From Ruminococcus sp. HUN007 (GTDB lineage Bacteria > Bacillota > Clostridia > Oscillospirales > Ruminococcaceae), in assembly GCF_000712055.1 (NCBI RefSeq), contig NZ_JOOA01000002.1, positions 434,001 to 498,000 of the forward strand: DNA of 64,000 nt, read 5' to 3'. The notes under the pieces were generated by a model. The model searched no databases and was not told where the DNA came from. It saw only the letters and a list, made by a program, of their open reading frames with translations. This document shows, in pieces, positions 17,370 to 27,164 of this stretch. Position 1 is the first letter of the stretch. Each line of letters opens with the position of its first letter. The position numbers and the translations under genes are program-made.

Positions 17370-20276
17370 TCAGGCTATAAACGATGTGATCTTTCCGATG
17401 AAAAACTCAATGATCTTTGAAACGTCATCAGAATCATTCTTTTCATTTTCATCGAAGTCACCGTTTGCACTGTATTCGCCGCCGAGTGCTGCGTTCTTTA
17501 ACATAATGACATCGGCAATGTTTACTTTTCCGTCTTCGTTTGTATCGCCGAATACAACTTCAATATCTACTGAGCTTCCCTGTACATCCGGATTCCACCA
17601 GCTGAGGTTGAAAAGTGAATCTGTACCGTTGCCGCTGAATACGAAGTAGACATCCTTTATACCGCTTGTCTTTTCGATCTTTGCAGTTTCTGTCTTCCAC
17701 TTCTGCCAGCCGCCTGTGTATGTAACATCGACCTCACCGATAGTTTTTCCGTCAGGGCTGCCGAGTTTGATAGTGATCTTTCCGCCTTCAAGATTTGAAG
17801 CTACTCTGAAGTCGATCTTTTCTGTGGATTTTCCGAAGTCAACTCCCTTGAAACCTATGTAGTCGCCGTTGTTGATATAAGCAACATCCTGGCCGCCTTC
17901 GCTGCAGGTTTCAAGCTCTGTTCCTGAGTTTACGTCGTATGATACTGCAGATATACCAACCGATGTACCCTTTATTCTGAGAAGCTTCTTTGATCTGCTC
18001 TTTACTGTACCGTCGTTTCCGACTACATAAAGATAATATTCGCCTTCCTTTGCAGGAGTTTTTATTTTTGTTGCTGTACCTGAAGCCTTCGTCATGTTAT
18101 CCCCTGCTGTGAACGATGTAGTTCCGGAAGGAGCAAGCCAGATGGTGTTGTCTTTGCTGCCGCTGCTTCTTACAGGAAGAACTGAGCCGCCGGTAGTTTC
18201 ACATGCTGCCGGGAATACTCTGTCTGCATCGGAAAGCAGATAACCCGGTACAAGTCCTGCATGATCATCGTCAAGACCTGAATTAAGACAAACCTTGTAC
18301 TGTGCGAAAGGCCATACATTGTCCTTTACTACGATCGGAGTATCTATCTCACTGTTCGGAGGATTCTTGCCCATCTTGTTTACTGTAGCATATGTACGCT
18401 TGATCTTAAGATGATGCTTCTGGCCGTAATCTTCACAGTTGATAGTATATGTTACGTTAGGGTCTATTTCGAGTACATTGTCGTTTTCCTCGATATATGC
18501 TGTACCTTCATCGTTGTGAAGTCCGTAAGTCGGCTGATATGCCGCTGCAGCCGGTATGCCTTCAACGTAGTTTTCATTTATGATAGTGCCCGGCATCTGA
18601 CCGATGGTATAGATACCGCCGCTGTCGTGAAGTCTGTTAAGACAGTTCGTAACACGGTTGTAACAGATGGAATTGTTCTTACAGGTAGTTGAATCCTTGA
18701 AATTGCACCAGCCCCATCCGAGATGGATACCGTTGTAGGCTGTCTTGTTTATCTGGTTGTGATTAATTGTAATACCTTCAACGAAATACGCTGTGATAGC
18801 TGCGCATCCGCCGAAACCGTGAACAACGGAAATATCATAGAGCATGTTGCCGCTGACATTGTTGTTTTTACAGATGCCTTCAATACCCGGAGCATATTTT
18901 TCATGGTTTGAGGAACTTCCGTCACCGATGTATATGTGCTGCGGATGTCCGACTGTAATACCGCTGGATGTAATATCCGTAATAAAGTTGCCCGTTACCT
19001 CTGAATTAATAACGTCATTTGTCATTGAAAGGCCGTCTGCACCGCTGTGCTTGATAACGTTGTCTGTAAATGAAATCGACTCACTGTTTGTGACATTTAT
19101 CATACCAGGAAGTGTGTCAGCCATTTCGTATTTTCTGTTGTGCCAGTTGGAATCAGCAAAAGCTGTATATGACTGAGCAGCCTGACATGTTGCTTTTCCG
19201 TGTGATCCGGCTACTTCAGTAAGCTGGAATTCTGTATTTTCAAAAGTAATACCGCTGAATGAAATATTCTTTACTCTGTCAGTGGTTGATTTTCCGGCAA
19301 TGTTAATGATCTTGTCAAGTACCGGTGCCTCGACATCTGCCGTGTTTATATCCTCGCCCTGACGCGGCCAGTAGTAAAGCACCTTTTCGGTCTTGTCAAA
19401 ATAGAACTCGCCCGGTTCATCCATGAATTCGAATGCGTTGTATATCGTATGAGTGCCTCCGCATGAGAATCCGGCTCCCCAGCCAGGTGTCTGTGCTATC
19501 GCACCGTACGGCTGCTGCAGATACATGACAAGATTTCCGTTTACGTTCTTGATATCTCTTGTACAAACGATATTTTCATTCCATGTTGTACCGTTTATGA
19601 TCTCAAGATCGTCCTTGTTGCGTTTTATCTCCGGCAGGTCATTTGGGTTGTATGAAATACCGTCGCTCTTTTTGCCGGAATCCCATGCCCAGTCAGCCTG
19701 ACCCTTGTTTACGTTGTAGTCACCGAAACCGCCCTTTGCATTGACACGTTTGCTGGTCATATTTGCACGTCTGTCATTTACGAACAGGTTTCTTAATTTG
19801 TAGTCTCTGTCAAGAGGTGCCTTGTATATTCCGTCCTTGTACTGTGTCCACCCTGTTACCTGTGTCGCAGCATTGAGTTCAGGAACTTCATCCTTGTAGG
19901 CCATATAATAGACCGTATGACCGTTTGTACCTGAATCTCTCGTGTCGAACTCTGTTGTCTTTGTAACACGGTATGTACCGCCTCTGAGATAAACACAGAT
20001 ATCACCGCTCATGTTCCCGTTGATCTCTCTTACAGCATCTCTTGCTCTTTCAAGAGTACGGAAAGGCGAATCGATCGTACCGCTTCCGTTGTCGTCACCG
20101 TCAGGTGAAACATAGAATTCTGCTGCATAATCCGCTGCCTTTACAGTGTCCGCCTTAAGTAAAACTTCTCCTGAAGGAAGTACAACAGAAGTCATTCCAA
20201 GACAGCATCCCATTAAAACGGCAATACCTTTTCCTGCTTTAGGGCGCACTCCGCCCCTCTTAAATACTTTACGCAT
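17370..20276 (-). CDS. Secreted parallel beta-helix glycosidase-like protein with CBM6-like and dockerin domains
   Basis: 968 residues. A long signal peptide (about 1-47, hydrophobic core GIAVLMGCCLGMTSVVL) is followed by FYVSPDGDDNGSGT, SPFRTLERARDAVRE and YLRGGTYR, the usual opening of right-handed parallel beta-helix glycosidases such as GH141-type proteins. Repeated short Asn-rich coils fill residues 330-620. About 770-895 is a CBM6-like beta-sandwich (INNGDYIGFKGVDF). The C-terminus is a type I dockerin (GDTNEDGKVNIADVI and GDFDENEKNDSDDV). It should act outside the cell on hemicellulose or pectin side chains as a cellulosome component. The GH141 assignment is tentative. AGGAG sits 9 bases before the ATG. 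Confidence 0.85.
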   Translation of the reverse strand: MRKVFKRGGVRPKAGKGIAVLMGCCLGMTSVVLPSGEVLLKADTVKAADYAAEFYVSPDGDDNGSGTIDSPFRTLERARDAVREINGNMSGDICVYLRGGTYRVTKTTEFDTRDSGTNGHTVYYMAYKDEVPELNAATQVTGWTQYKDGIYKAPLDRDYKLRNLFVNDRRANMTSKRVNAKGGFGDYNVNKGQADWAWDSGKKSDGISYNPNDLPEIKRNKDDLEIINGTTWNENIVCTRDIKNVNGNLVMYLQQPYGAIAQTPGWGAGFSCGGTHTIYNAFEFMDEPGEFYFDKTEKVLYYWPRQGEDINTADVEAPVLDKIINIAGKSTTDRVKNISFSGITFENTEFQLTEVAGSHGKATCQAAQSYTAFADSNWHNRKYEMADTLPGMINVTNSESISFTDNVIKHSGADGLSMTNDVINSEVTGNFITDITSSGITVGHPQHIYIGDGSSSNHEKYAPGIEGICKNNNVSGNMLYDISVVHGFGGCAAITAYFVEGITINHNQINKTAYNGIHLGWGWCNFKDSTTCKNNSICYNRVTNCLNRLHDSGGIYTIGQMPGTIINENYVEGIPAAAAYQPTYGLHNDEGTAYIEENDNVLEIDPNVTYTINCEDYGQKHHLKIKRTYATVNKMGKNPPNSEIDTPIVVKDNVWPFAQYKVCLNSGLDDDHAGLVPGYLLSDADRVFPAACETTGGSVLPVRSSGSKDNTIWLAPSGTTSFTAGDNMTKASGTATKIKTPAKEGEYYLYVVGNDGTVKSRSKKLLRIKGTSVGISAVSYDVNSGTELETCSEGGQDVAYINNGDYIGFKGVDFGKSTEKIDFRVASNLEGGKITIKLGSPDGKTIGEVDVTYTGGWQKWKTETAKIEKTSGIKDVYFVFSGNGTDSLFNLSWWNPDVQGSSVDIEVVFGDTNEDGKVNIADVIMLKNAALGGEYSANGDFDENEKNDSDDVSKIIEFFIGKITSFIA

Positions 20277-20389
20277 ACTTATCTCTCCTAAAAACCTAAC
20301 CCTTTACCGTAATGCGCGACCATTTTCACGCACCGGTAATCAATCCTGAAATCGTGCCGCCATACGCAGCACGCACACTTACAATAATT

Positions 20390-20418
20390 ATATTACTATT
20401 ATTTCATACAAAAGTCAA
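20390..20418 (-). promoter_or_regulatory. Promoter of the beta-helix/dockerin gene
   Basis: On the minus strand TTGACT (20413-20418) and TAATAT (20390-20395) are 17 bp apart, about 115 bp before the ATG at 20276. The rest of the 20277-20603 gap holds the leader of this gene and a hairpin at 20532. Confidence 0.55.
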
Positions 20419-20531
20419 TAGTTTTTGTATACAACTTATATACATAGTGCATAGTGGCTTAAATTTACAGCAATATATTGTTATGAACTGAAATAAAGTA
20501 CCATTCGTATTTTCAGAGAAACTATACAAAT

Positions 20532-20577
20532 TAACCGCCGTGTACCAGATGGTAAACACGGCGGTTTTGTTTTTTAT
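20532..20577. terminator. Terminator-like hairpin after the zinc-ribbon/TPM operon
   Basis: AACCGCCGTG/CACGGCGGTT forms a perfect 10-bp stem about 30 bp past the last gene of the minus-strand operon. The better T-tract (TTTTGTTTTTT) follows it on the plus strand; on the minus strand the tail is only TTAATTTG, so direction is uncertain. Confidence 0.6.
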
Positions 20578-20603
20578 ATAATGAGCATCAGCGGACTGAC
20601 TGT

Positions 20604-20807
20604 TCACTTATTTTCCTTCGGAATAGCAGTCTTTTCAATTCTCTTGTAGAGATAAGTATCTGTCTTTCTTGAAAACTTCAGACTGTTTCTTTTAATGTAC
20701 TCAGCGGCTGCATGCTGCATGTGAACTGAAGTAAGCGCGCTTTTCTGTACAAATGCTATGATAACTCCGATAAGAATTCCTATCAGGATAGCTATTACGT
20801 AATTCAT
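20604..20807 (-). CDS. Small single-pass membrane protein, unknown
   Basis: 67 residues. One N-terminal membrane helix (MNYVIAILIGILIGVIIAFV) is followed by a basic cytoplasmic tail with many Lys and Arg. GGAGGGG lies 6 bases before the ATG. It is 13 bp after the zinc-ribbon protein gene and is the last gene of the four-gene minus-strand cluster. I do not recognise a family. Its place in the operon suggests a membrane partner for the zinc-ribbon proteins. Confidence 0.65.
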   Translation of the reverse strand: MNYVIAILIGILIGVIIAFVQKSALTSVHMQHAAAEYIKRNSLKFSRKTDTYLYKRIEKTAIPKENK

Positions 20808-20820
20808 GCTGTACCCCTCC

Positions 20821-21897
20821 TTATGATCCCATGAAATATGCTATTATGCAGGCAATGACTGCACATACTGTTGAATACAGTGCCATCGCTTTAAGGAATG
20901 CTGCCTTGTCAAGCGGCAGGTTTCCGACGAATTTTCCTGTCTGACCGTTCATTGCAAAGAGGAACTTCTGGTCATTCCACGTTGTGTTCAGGATCCATAC
21001 CGGATAGAGAACATACTGTGCCTTGCCGTTATGGAGCTGAATCGCGTTGCCTTTTTCAGTTACCTGTGAATATCCGATAACTGAATCCCTGAACGTATCG
21101 ATAACGCTCTGCTCTATACGGTGGTTTGCACGGTCAATGCTCTGTTCAGCAGTAACATCATATCTGTCTGCAAGATAACCTGAGAGATATGCTTTTTCAA
21201 AAGTAACTGCATCCTTATAGTCGAACGGCTCTATTGATTCCATAAGATCGTCAGGCATTCTTGAAGATCCGTCCACAGGAACATGTTCAAATGCAAGCGA
21301 ACCGGTACGTCTTACATTATAGTAGCTCTTTTCAACGTAACGGTAATTGCTGTCTGACCATCTGCGTTCCTTGACACCTTCGTAGCGGATATCGCCGTCA
21401 GCATCTGCATCGAAAAGCCAGAAAGGAACATAAACGCCCTTTATCTCATCAATATGATTCTGGTCGGTAAACGCCTTTGGAAGAAACTTCTTTCCCTTAA
21501 GATGCTCCGCAAGTTTTTCCTTCGCCTTGTTCTTGTCAAGCTTGAACGGGATAACAAGGTCAGGTCTTAAGTCACCGTCAAATGTTCCTGAAATTACAAC
21601 AGGATTTCCGCAGTACGGACAGCTTGACGCACCTGTAAGTTCATCAGCTACGATCTCACCGCCGCATGACTTGCACGAATAGATCTTCATGCCCTCTGTT
21701 TCACCCGGCTGCCAGTCTGTACCTGCTGATGTATCCCAGCTCATGTCATTTGATGAAAGCTGGTCAGCCTGCATTTCCTGTACTGCCTCAATCGAAAATT
21801 CACTGTCACAGAACGGACACTTCATGTTCTGTGATGCGCTGTCGAATTCTATCTGTCCTCCGCAGCACGGGCATTTGTAATCTGTCATTCCACTCAT
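20821..21897 (-). CDS. Double zinc-ribbon protein with C-terminal membrane helix
   Basis: 358 residues. Two four-cysteine zinc ribbons open the protein: CPCCGG...CPFC (about 8-35) and CKSCGG...CPYCG (about 77-98). A beta-rich region with IPFKLDKNKAKEKL, GVYVPFWLFDADADGDI and YPVWILNTTWN follows, and one membrane helix closes it (about 335-355). The same plan is found in the paralogue at 22871-24482. Such TFIIB-type zinc-ribbon proteins are common in Firmicutes, but I know of no established function. GGAG is 8 bases before the ATG. It follows the TPM-domain gene, with a copy of the TAAGGAAACA repeat between them. Confidence 0.75.
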   Translation of the reverse strand: MSGMTDYKCPCCGGQIEFDSASQNMKCPFCDSEFSIEAVQEMQADQLSSNDMSWDTSAGTDWQPGETEGMKIYSCKSCGGEIVADELTGASSCPYCGNPVVISGTFDGDLRPDLVIPFKLDKNKAKEKLAEHLKGKKFLPKAFTDQNHIDEIKGVYVPFWLFDADADGDIRYEGVKERRWSDSNYRYVEKSYYNVRRTGSLAFEHVPVDGSSRMPDDLMESIEPFDYKDAVTFEKAYLSGYLADRYDVTAEQSIDRANHRIEQSVIDTFRDSVIGYSQVTEKGNAIQLHNGKAQYVLYPVWILNTTWNDQKFLFAMNGQTGKFVGNLPLDKAAFLKAMALYSTVCAVIACIIAYFMGS

Positions 21898-21922
21898 ATT
21901 TTTTTCTCCTTTTCCTATATCT

Positions 21923-22030
21923 TTAGGGAAACACTGATTAAATCGGAAATCCGGCTTCGCCGGATTTCCGGAGGTGGGATTTACGGGGCTTCGCCCCGAA
22001 CCCCCACGCTGATTAAAAAAGCGTTCCCGT
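21923..22030 (+). repeat. TAAGGAAACA-family repeat, copy A
   Basis: Begins TTAGGGAAACACTGATT and ends with CGCTGATTAAAAAAGCGTTCCC. Inside are the stems ATCCGGCTTCGCCGGAT and GGGGCTTCGCCCC joined by GGAGGTGGGATTTAC. It separates the TPM-domain gene from the next gene of the same operon, so it may act as an intercistronic RNA structure. Confidence 0.85.
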
Positions 22031-22038
22031 ATTTTACA

Positions 22039-22887
22039 TCAGAAACTGTGGCCGCCTCCGCCGCCGCCACTTCCTCCGCTGCTTCCTCCGCCCCAGCTGC
22101 CTCCGCTGTAGTCATCAGAACTGAACCAGCTGCCGGAACTTCTTACGCTGTCTGATTTATTATCATCATTACGGTATTTTGTTTTGCTGAGGTTATTTAT
22201 TTTTACTTTTACTCCAAGGTTATGTTCTGTATATTTCAGCAGTTCAGAAGAATCAGCAACAGATCCGGCAGAATGGTTTCTTGCATTTTCATACACAATA
22301 AAACCTGCAAAAAGCAGCGCGAGCAGAATACAGCTGATATATTTCATCGGCTGTGCTATTTCACTGCCTTCAAGAAGCTGTATTTCCTGCTCAAATGCAT
22401 GACAAGCGCATTCTGTGTACTGAGCAAGTGTAGCATAACGATAGATGTTGTCAGTGATGATATATCCTCTTGGCTGCGTAACGGTTTTAAGAATATCGCC
22501 GTTACTGAATATATAAATCTGCCGGTTTACAAGATCTATGAGAAATACTGTTGCACTCTCTTTTCCGAAAAGAGAATGAAGATTGCTTTTGGCATAATCT
22601 CTTGTGGATTCAATATATCCTTCCGATACTGTAAGAAGCGCCGCATTACCATACTCTGTCAGTGCCTGCATCTCTTCGGTCAGCTTTCCGTAATACGGAT
22701 CTTCATCTGAAATAAGTCCGGCAGTATCATCGATCACAGCTCTGTAGCCTGTAACAGAATTTCTGTATATCTCATCAGCTTTTACAGCACGGTCAGGAGT
22801 AATAACAAAACACAGTATCAGGAAAACAGTCATCGTAAACACACGAAGACAATTTCTTTTTAAATTCGCATTATACTGCACTGTCAT
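22039..22887 (-). CDS. TPM-domain membrane protein
   Basis: 282 residues from the ATG at 22885-22887. The first helix (about 18-35) may be a signal peptide or anchor. A TPM domain (about 45-165) contains DTAGLISDEDPYYGKL and FLIDLVNRQIYIFSNGDI. A second membrane helix lies at about 180-200, and the protein ends in a Ser/Gly tail finishing GGGGGGHSF, typical of YgcG/TPM proteins. TPM domains have been linked to photosystem repair in plants and to phosphatase-like folds; the bacterial role is unclear. The start lies inside the end of the preceding zinc-ribbon gene (17-bp overlap), so the two are translationally coupled. Confidence 0.8.
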   Translation of the reverse strand: MTVQYNANLKRNCLRVFTMTVFLILCFVITPDRAVKADEIYRNSVTGYRAVIDDTAGLISDEDPYYGKLTEEMQALTEYGNAALLTVSEGYIESTRDYAKSNLHSLFGKESATVFLIDLVNRQIYIFSNGDILKTVTQPRGYIITDNIYRYATLAQYTECACHAFEQEIQLLEGSEIAQPMKYISCILLALLFAGFIVYENARNHSAGSVADSSELLKYTEHNLGVKVKINNLSKTKYRNDDNKSDSVRSSGSWFSSDDYSGGSWGGGSSGGSGGGGGGHSF

Positions 22888-24482
22888 CACCGCCTTTATG
22901 AACGCTGAACTGCGGAAGAGGACGTGTAGCTATCCTGTTGTAGTTTCTTATCAGAAGCAGGAATGACACAAGCTCCGCAGCCAGAACTGTCACACCGACA
23001 GCATAGTAACAGTAATCCCATACCGGTTTTGCTGCAAGCACAATATTTCCTGCTATACCTGATGCCATATTTATCAGCGGACACAAATACAACGAAACCG
23101 ACTTGTCTTTCTTTTTTACACTCTGAAGATCACTGAACAGGCACACCAGAAGAATGAGATGAATAATGTTTATCACAACAGCTATGACTGAAAAGGAAGA
23201 TGCATTAACAAAGGTCACAAAATCCGGTTCTATCAGGCACAGGATCTTGAATACAGCGATCACTCCAAGTATCACAAAAAATACCACCAGCGAAATTCCG
23301 TTGACCAGATTATCTCTCAGCCTGCCGGCGATCCCGTCTGATGAACGATTTTTAAGAGCAGCTGTATCTTCCGCACAGTACCCTGTAACAAGCATAGCCA
23401 TGATTACGGAAATAAGTGTTACACTTACAGGAAGAATCGTTGTGAACATCAGCAGTACAAAAGCAATAACTGCCGCGATAAGAAACCTTATAAAAAAAAC
23501 TTTGGTGTCAATAGGAGTATCGGATACAACACGTCCTGTCTGTCCGTTTACTGCAGCATATGCCACACGGTCGCCTTTTCTGTATGAAAGAAACCAGACT
23601 GGCATCATCGCAAGTTTTACACTGTTGATCCTTGTACCGAACTCTTCTTTTTTCAGAGTTATGTTGTATGTACTGAGTTTTGAATGTGTCTCAATATATT
23701 TCTGTGCTCTGTCCTCCGCAACATTTACGGCATACTCCTCATATGTCGATGACGGAACATCAGCCGGTTCGGCATAAAATCCTGCAAAATATCCTTCACT
23801 GAATTCTCTGAATTCCGGAGATCTCCGGTGAAATCCCGGATTCCGGACCGTCTCAAACGGTTCGGTTTTTTCGCTCAGATCATCATGAAAAACAGATGAA
23901 GCATCATGCATGATATGTTTAAAAACTGAACAGTTAGTGCCGGTTACCTCATCCTTAAACTGATAAGTGTATTCGCCGTGAACTTCAGTACGGTCACCTT
24001 TTCTTGTAAAAGAACCTTCCTGCCTTACGTCATAGATCCAGTAAGGAACATATATTCCCCTGAATCCGTCAATAAATTCGGGATCTTTCAGCTTTTCAGG
24101 AGTGTAAGGGTTATTTTTAACGTATTTCATGTAAGCATTCTTACACTGCTTTTTGCTGATTCCGAAAGGAATTATATAGTCCGGTTTTTTCTGCTTTTCA
24201 AGCTTTGATTCAAAAACCACCGGCGAACCGCAGAACGTACAGTTACCGGAAAGATCGTGATCGGTACTTGTCAGTACGCCTCCGCACTGCGGACAGGTAA
24301 ATACTGTCGCTTCGTAAGTGTCATCACCCTCAGCCGGCGGTTCACTGCCAGAGTGTTCATCAGGTCTGGCAAGCACATTTTTTTTCATATGGACTGTACA
24401 AAGCGCTGCATGACATGCACTTTAACTGCTGATCATAAATACTGAATTTCAGCAGGCCCCCGCAGCCAGGACAGTTTGCCAT
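22871..24482 (-). pseudogene. Double zinc-ribbon polytopic membrane protein, frameshifted near the N-terminus
   Basis: From the ATG at 24480-24482, behind GGGGGGAT, the product starts MANCPGCGGLLKFS and CMSCSALYSPYE, a first zinc ribbon. The frame then breaks in T8 24378-24385 (A8 on the coding strand). With one A removed it continues NVLARPDEHSG and a second ribbon (CPQCGG...CTFCG), giving 536 residues collinear with the paralogue at 20821-21897. The centre has IPFGISKKQCKNAYM and GIYVPYWIYD; residues about 320-515 hold several membrane helices. Without the correction, translation could only start at an internal ATG (24386-24388) that lies in the A-run and would lose the first ribbon. Function unknown; first gene of the four-gene cluster. 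Confidence 0.8.
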
Positions 24483-24562
24483 TTCATATCCCCCCTGATT
24501 CATAGAATATCATTATTTTACCATAAAACCGGTTTAATGTCTACTGTTTTCTGATCATTTTG

Positions 24563-24680
24563 TTTAAGGAAAAGCTGATTTATTCATAAATCAGCTTAGG
24601 GGACCGGGGCGAAGCCCCGCAAATTCCCCTTCCGGAAATCCGGCGAAGCCGGATTTCCGATTTAATCAGTATTTCCTTAA
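24563..24680 (-). repeat. TAAGGAAACA-family repeat, copy B (inverted orientation)
   Basis: Reads TTTAAGGAAAAGCTGATT at the left and TTAATCAGTATTTCCTTAA at the right, with the stems GGGGCGAAGCCCC and AATCCGGCGAAGCCGGATT inside. It starts 6 bp after the maf stop codon and could serve as the maf terminator. Confidence 0.85.
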
Positions 24681-24686
24681 AAATAA

Positions 24687-25241
24687 TCATATAAAGAAAG
24701 CAAGTTCACGTTTAAGTCTTGCTGCAGGAAGTCCTACAACATTGAAGTAGTCACCTTTTATACTCTTAGCCGGAAGAAGTGCCCCGTCCTGTATGCCGTA
24801 AGCCCCGGCCTTGTCCATCGGTGATCCGGTGGCGATGTAATTCTTTATCTCACCGGCAGTAAGCTCAAAGAATTCAACCTCAGTAGTTTCCGAAAAGCTT
24901 TTCTTCTTTCTGCCGCTCATTATGCAGACACCGGTAATTACCCTGTGAACTTTTCCGGAAAGAGCCGTAAGCATTCTTTCAGCATCTTCCTCATTACACG
25001 GCTTTCCGAAAACCTTTCCCTCATATACCACCACAGTATCACAGCCTATGACAATATCTGACTGATGACTTTCCGCAACGGATTCTGCCTTTATGCATGC
25101 AAGATATTCCGCACTTTCCTCAGCGGATACACCCTCCGGTATTGTCTCATCTATATCTGACGGTATACATTCAAAATCACTCACTATATAACCCAACAGT
25201 TCCCTTCTTCTCGGCGATGCCGATGCAAGTATAACTGCCAT
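24687..25241 (-). CDS. maf: Maf family nucleoside triphosphate pyrophosphatase
   Basis: 184 residues, normal length. It begins MAVILASASPRRRELLGYI, the family signature at the active-site cleft, then carries IGCDTVVVYEGKVFGKP and DKAGAYGIQDG. Maf proteins hydrolyse non-canonical or methylated nucleoside triphosphates (dTTP/UTP in the YhdE type) and are linked to septum formation. It is 18 bp after the pepF gene and probably co-transcribed with it. The substrate subtype cannot be settled by eye. Confidence 0.93.
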   Translation of the reverse strand: MAVILASASPRRRELLGYIVSDFECIPSDIDETIPEGVSAEESAEYLACIKAESVAESHQSDIVIGCDTVVVYEGKVFGKPCNEEDAERMLTALSGKVHRVITGVCIMSGRKKKSFSETTEVEFFELTAGEIKNYIATGSPMDKAGAYGIQDGALLPAKSIKGDYFNVVGLPAARLKRELAFFI

Positions 25242-25259
25242 TTAAATGCCCCTTTCCAA

Positions 25260-27056
25260 TCAGTCTGTAAGACTGTCAAGCTCGTCGATAAGCTCGCCGA
25301 ATATTTCAAGGGCTGAGTTTACAGGGTCCGGTGAAGACATGTCAACGCCGGCGGTCTTAAGAAGCTCTATCGGAGAAGCGGAGCAGCCGCCGCTAAGGAA
25401 CTTGATATAGTTATCCACTGCCGGTTTGCCTTCCTTAAGAATCTTTCTGGAAAGAGCTATGGCAGCGCTGTAGCCTGTAGCGTACTGGTAAACGTAGTAG
25501 TCATAGTAGAAGTGCGGTATTCTCGCCCATTCAAGGCTTATGTCCCTGTCAATCACAATGTCATCGCCGAAATAAAGCTTGTTGAGATCATAGTAGATAG
25601 CTGAAAGGTTGTCAGCAGTAAGACCTTCGCCGTTTTCTGTCATTTCATTTATCTTAAGTTCAAACTCAGCAAACATTGTCTGACGGTAAAGAGTTGTTCT
25701 GAACTGTTCAAGGAAATAGTTTATGAGATAAGCCTTCTGCTTTTTGTCGGTTGTGGTCTTAAGAAGATATTCCATAAGAAGTGCCTCGTTGCATGTAGAA
25801 GCCACTTCAGCAACGAAGATAACATAGTCCGAGTAAACCTGAGGCTGAGTTTTGTTTGAATAGTACGAATGGATGGCATGACCCATCTCGTGCGCAAGAG
25901 TAAATTCACAGTTAAGCGTATCCTTGTGATTCAGAAGAACGAACGGATGTACCTTTGCGCCTGCTGAATAGGCACCGCTTGTCTTGCCCTTGTTTTCATA
26001 AACGTCGATCCAGCGGTTGTTAAAGCCTTCCATAAGAATGGAGCGGTATTCGTCACCCATTGGTTCAAGGGCGTTGTATACATTTTTCTTAGCCTCTTCA
26101 AAGCTTATCTTCATGTCGCAGTCTGAAACCACAGGAGTGTAGAGATCGTACATGTGGAGCTCATCAACGCCGAGAAGTTTCTTTCTCAGTCTTACGTATT
26201 TATACATGTACTCCATGTTTTTGTGAACTGCATCGATAAGATTGCGGTAAACGGAAACCGGTACATCTGTTCTGTCAAGTGAGGCATGAAGTGACGATTC
26301 ATATCTTCTTGCCTTTGCGTTGAAAGAAAGCTGCTTTGTCTGGGCTGCAAGCATTGATGCAATAGTGTTCTTGTACTTGTCGTAGCTTGCATACATTGAA
26401 TGGAAAGCTGATTCCCTGAGAACTCTGTCAGAACTCTTTACAAGCGGGATATATGTTCCGTGTGTCACCTGATGCTTTTCACCCTTTGAGTCAGTGGCAT
26501 CTTCAAAATCAAGCTCAGCATCGGAAAATACGGAATAAATTGTATCAGGTGCTTCCTGCATCTGTCCGGCAAGAGCCATGATCCTTTCCTCAGCTTCGGA
26601 AAGTGTGTGTTCCTTTCTCTTCTGAAGACGGCTTATGTAAAGACGGTAAAGACCAAGATCCTTGTTTTTCTCAAAGAATCCTTCAAGCACGTTCTCATCT
26701 ATTGAAAGGATCTCCGGCACTTCAAAGGCACCTGCTTCAGCAATGTCTGAGATAAGTGCTGAAAGTCTGCCGCACATTTCCTGGTAAACTGAATTCCTGT
26801 TGTCCTCGTCTCTTCTGCGGTGAGCGTAGTTTACAAGGCTGTCGAGCTTAATACCAAGATCATCGTTGAGCTTAAAATACTCAAGCATTGTTTCAGCTGA
26901 TTCAGAAAGTCTGCCCCTGAATGAAGCAAGCTTTTCAGTCATAGCCTTTACTGCGTTGTAATCATCGTTCCAGCAGTCATCATTTTTGTAGATATCGGTA
27001 ACTGCCCACTTGAATTCTTCTGATACTTCAGAACGTTCCTTAACTGTTTCCATCAT
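25260..27056 (-). CDS. pepF: Oligoendopeptidase F
   Basis: 598 residues, the usual length of M3-family PepF. The zinc-binding site HEMGHAIHSYYS is intact, with the downstream Glu ligand in the EVASTCNEALL helix. The N-terminal helical oligopeptidase domain includes ALAGQMQEAPDTIYSVFSDA. It should be a cytoplasmic metallopeptidase degrading peptides of about 6-18 residues. Start MMETVKERSEVSEEFKW; GAGG precedes it. It is followed by maf 18 bp later. The preceding transporter gene is separated by about 110 bp. Confidence 0.95.
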   Translation of the reverse strand: MMETVKERSEVSEEFKWAVTDIYKNDDCWNDDYNAVKAMTEKLASFRGRLSESAETMLEYFKLNDDLGIKLDSLVNYAHRRRDEDNRNSVYQEMCGRLSALISDIAEAGAFEVPEILSIDENVLEGFFEKNKDLGLYRLYISRLQKRKEHTLSEAEERIMALAGQMQEAPDTIYSVFSDAELDFEDATDSKGEKHQVTHGTYIPLVKSSDRVLRESAFHSMYASYDKYKNTIASMLAAQTKQLSFNAKARRYESSLHASLDRTDVPVSVYRNLIDAVHKNMEYMYKYVRLRKKLLGVDELHMYDLYTPVVSDCDMKISFEEAKKNVYNALEPMGDEYRSILMEGFNNRWIDVYENKGKTSGAYSAGAKVHPFVLLNHKDTLNCEFTLAHEMGHAIHSYYSNKTQPQVYSDYVIFVAEVASTCNEALLMEYLLKTTTDKKQKAYLINYFLEQFRTTLYRQTMFAEFELKINEMTENGEGLTADNLSAIYYDLNKLYFGDDIVIDRDISLEWARIPHFYYDYYVYQYATGYSAAIALSRKILKEGKPAVDNYIKFLSGGCSASPIELLKTAGVDMSSPDPVNSALEIFGELIDELDSLTD

Positions 27057-27164
27057 AATTTTCCTCCGTTTCTTTTACAGTGAACCTGTTTCATTAAGTT
27101 CACCTGATTTTCATTGTACTGCATACGGCAGAGTGCGTATGCATATCCGGCTTTCACCGGAAGG

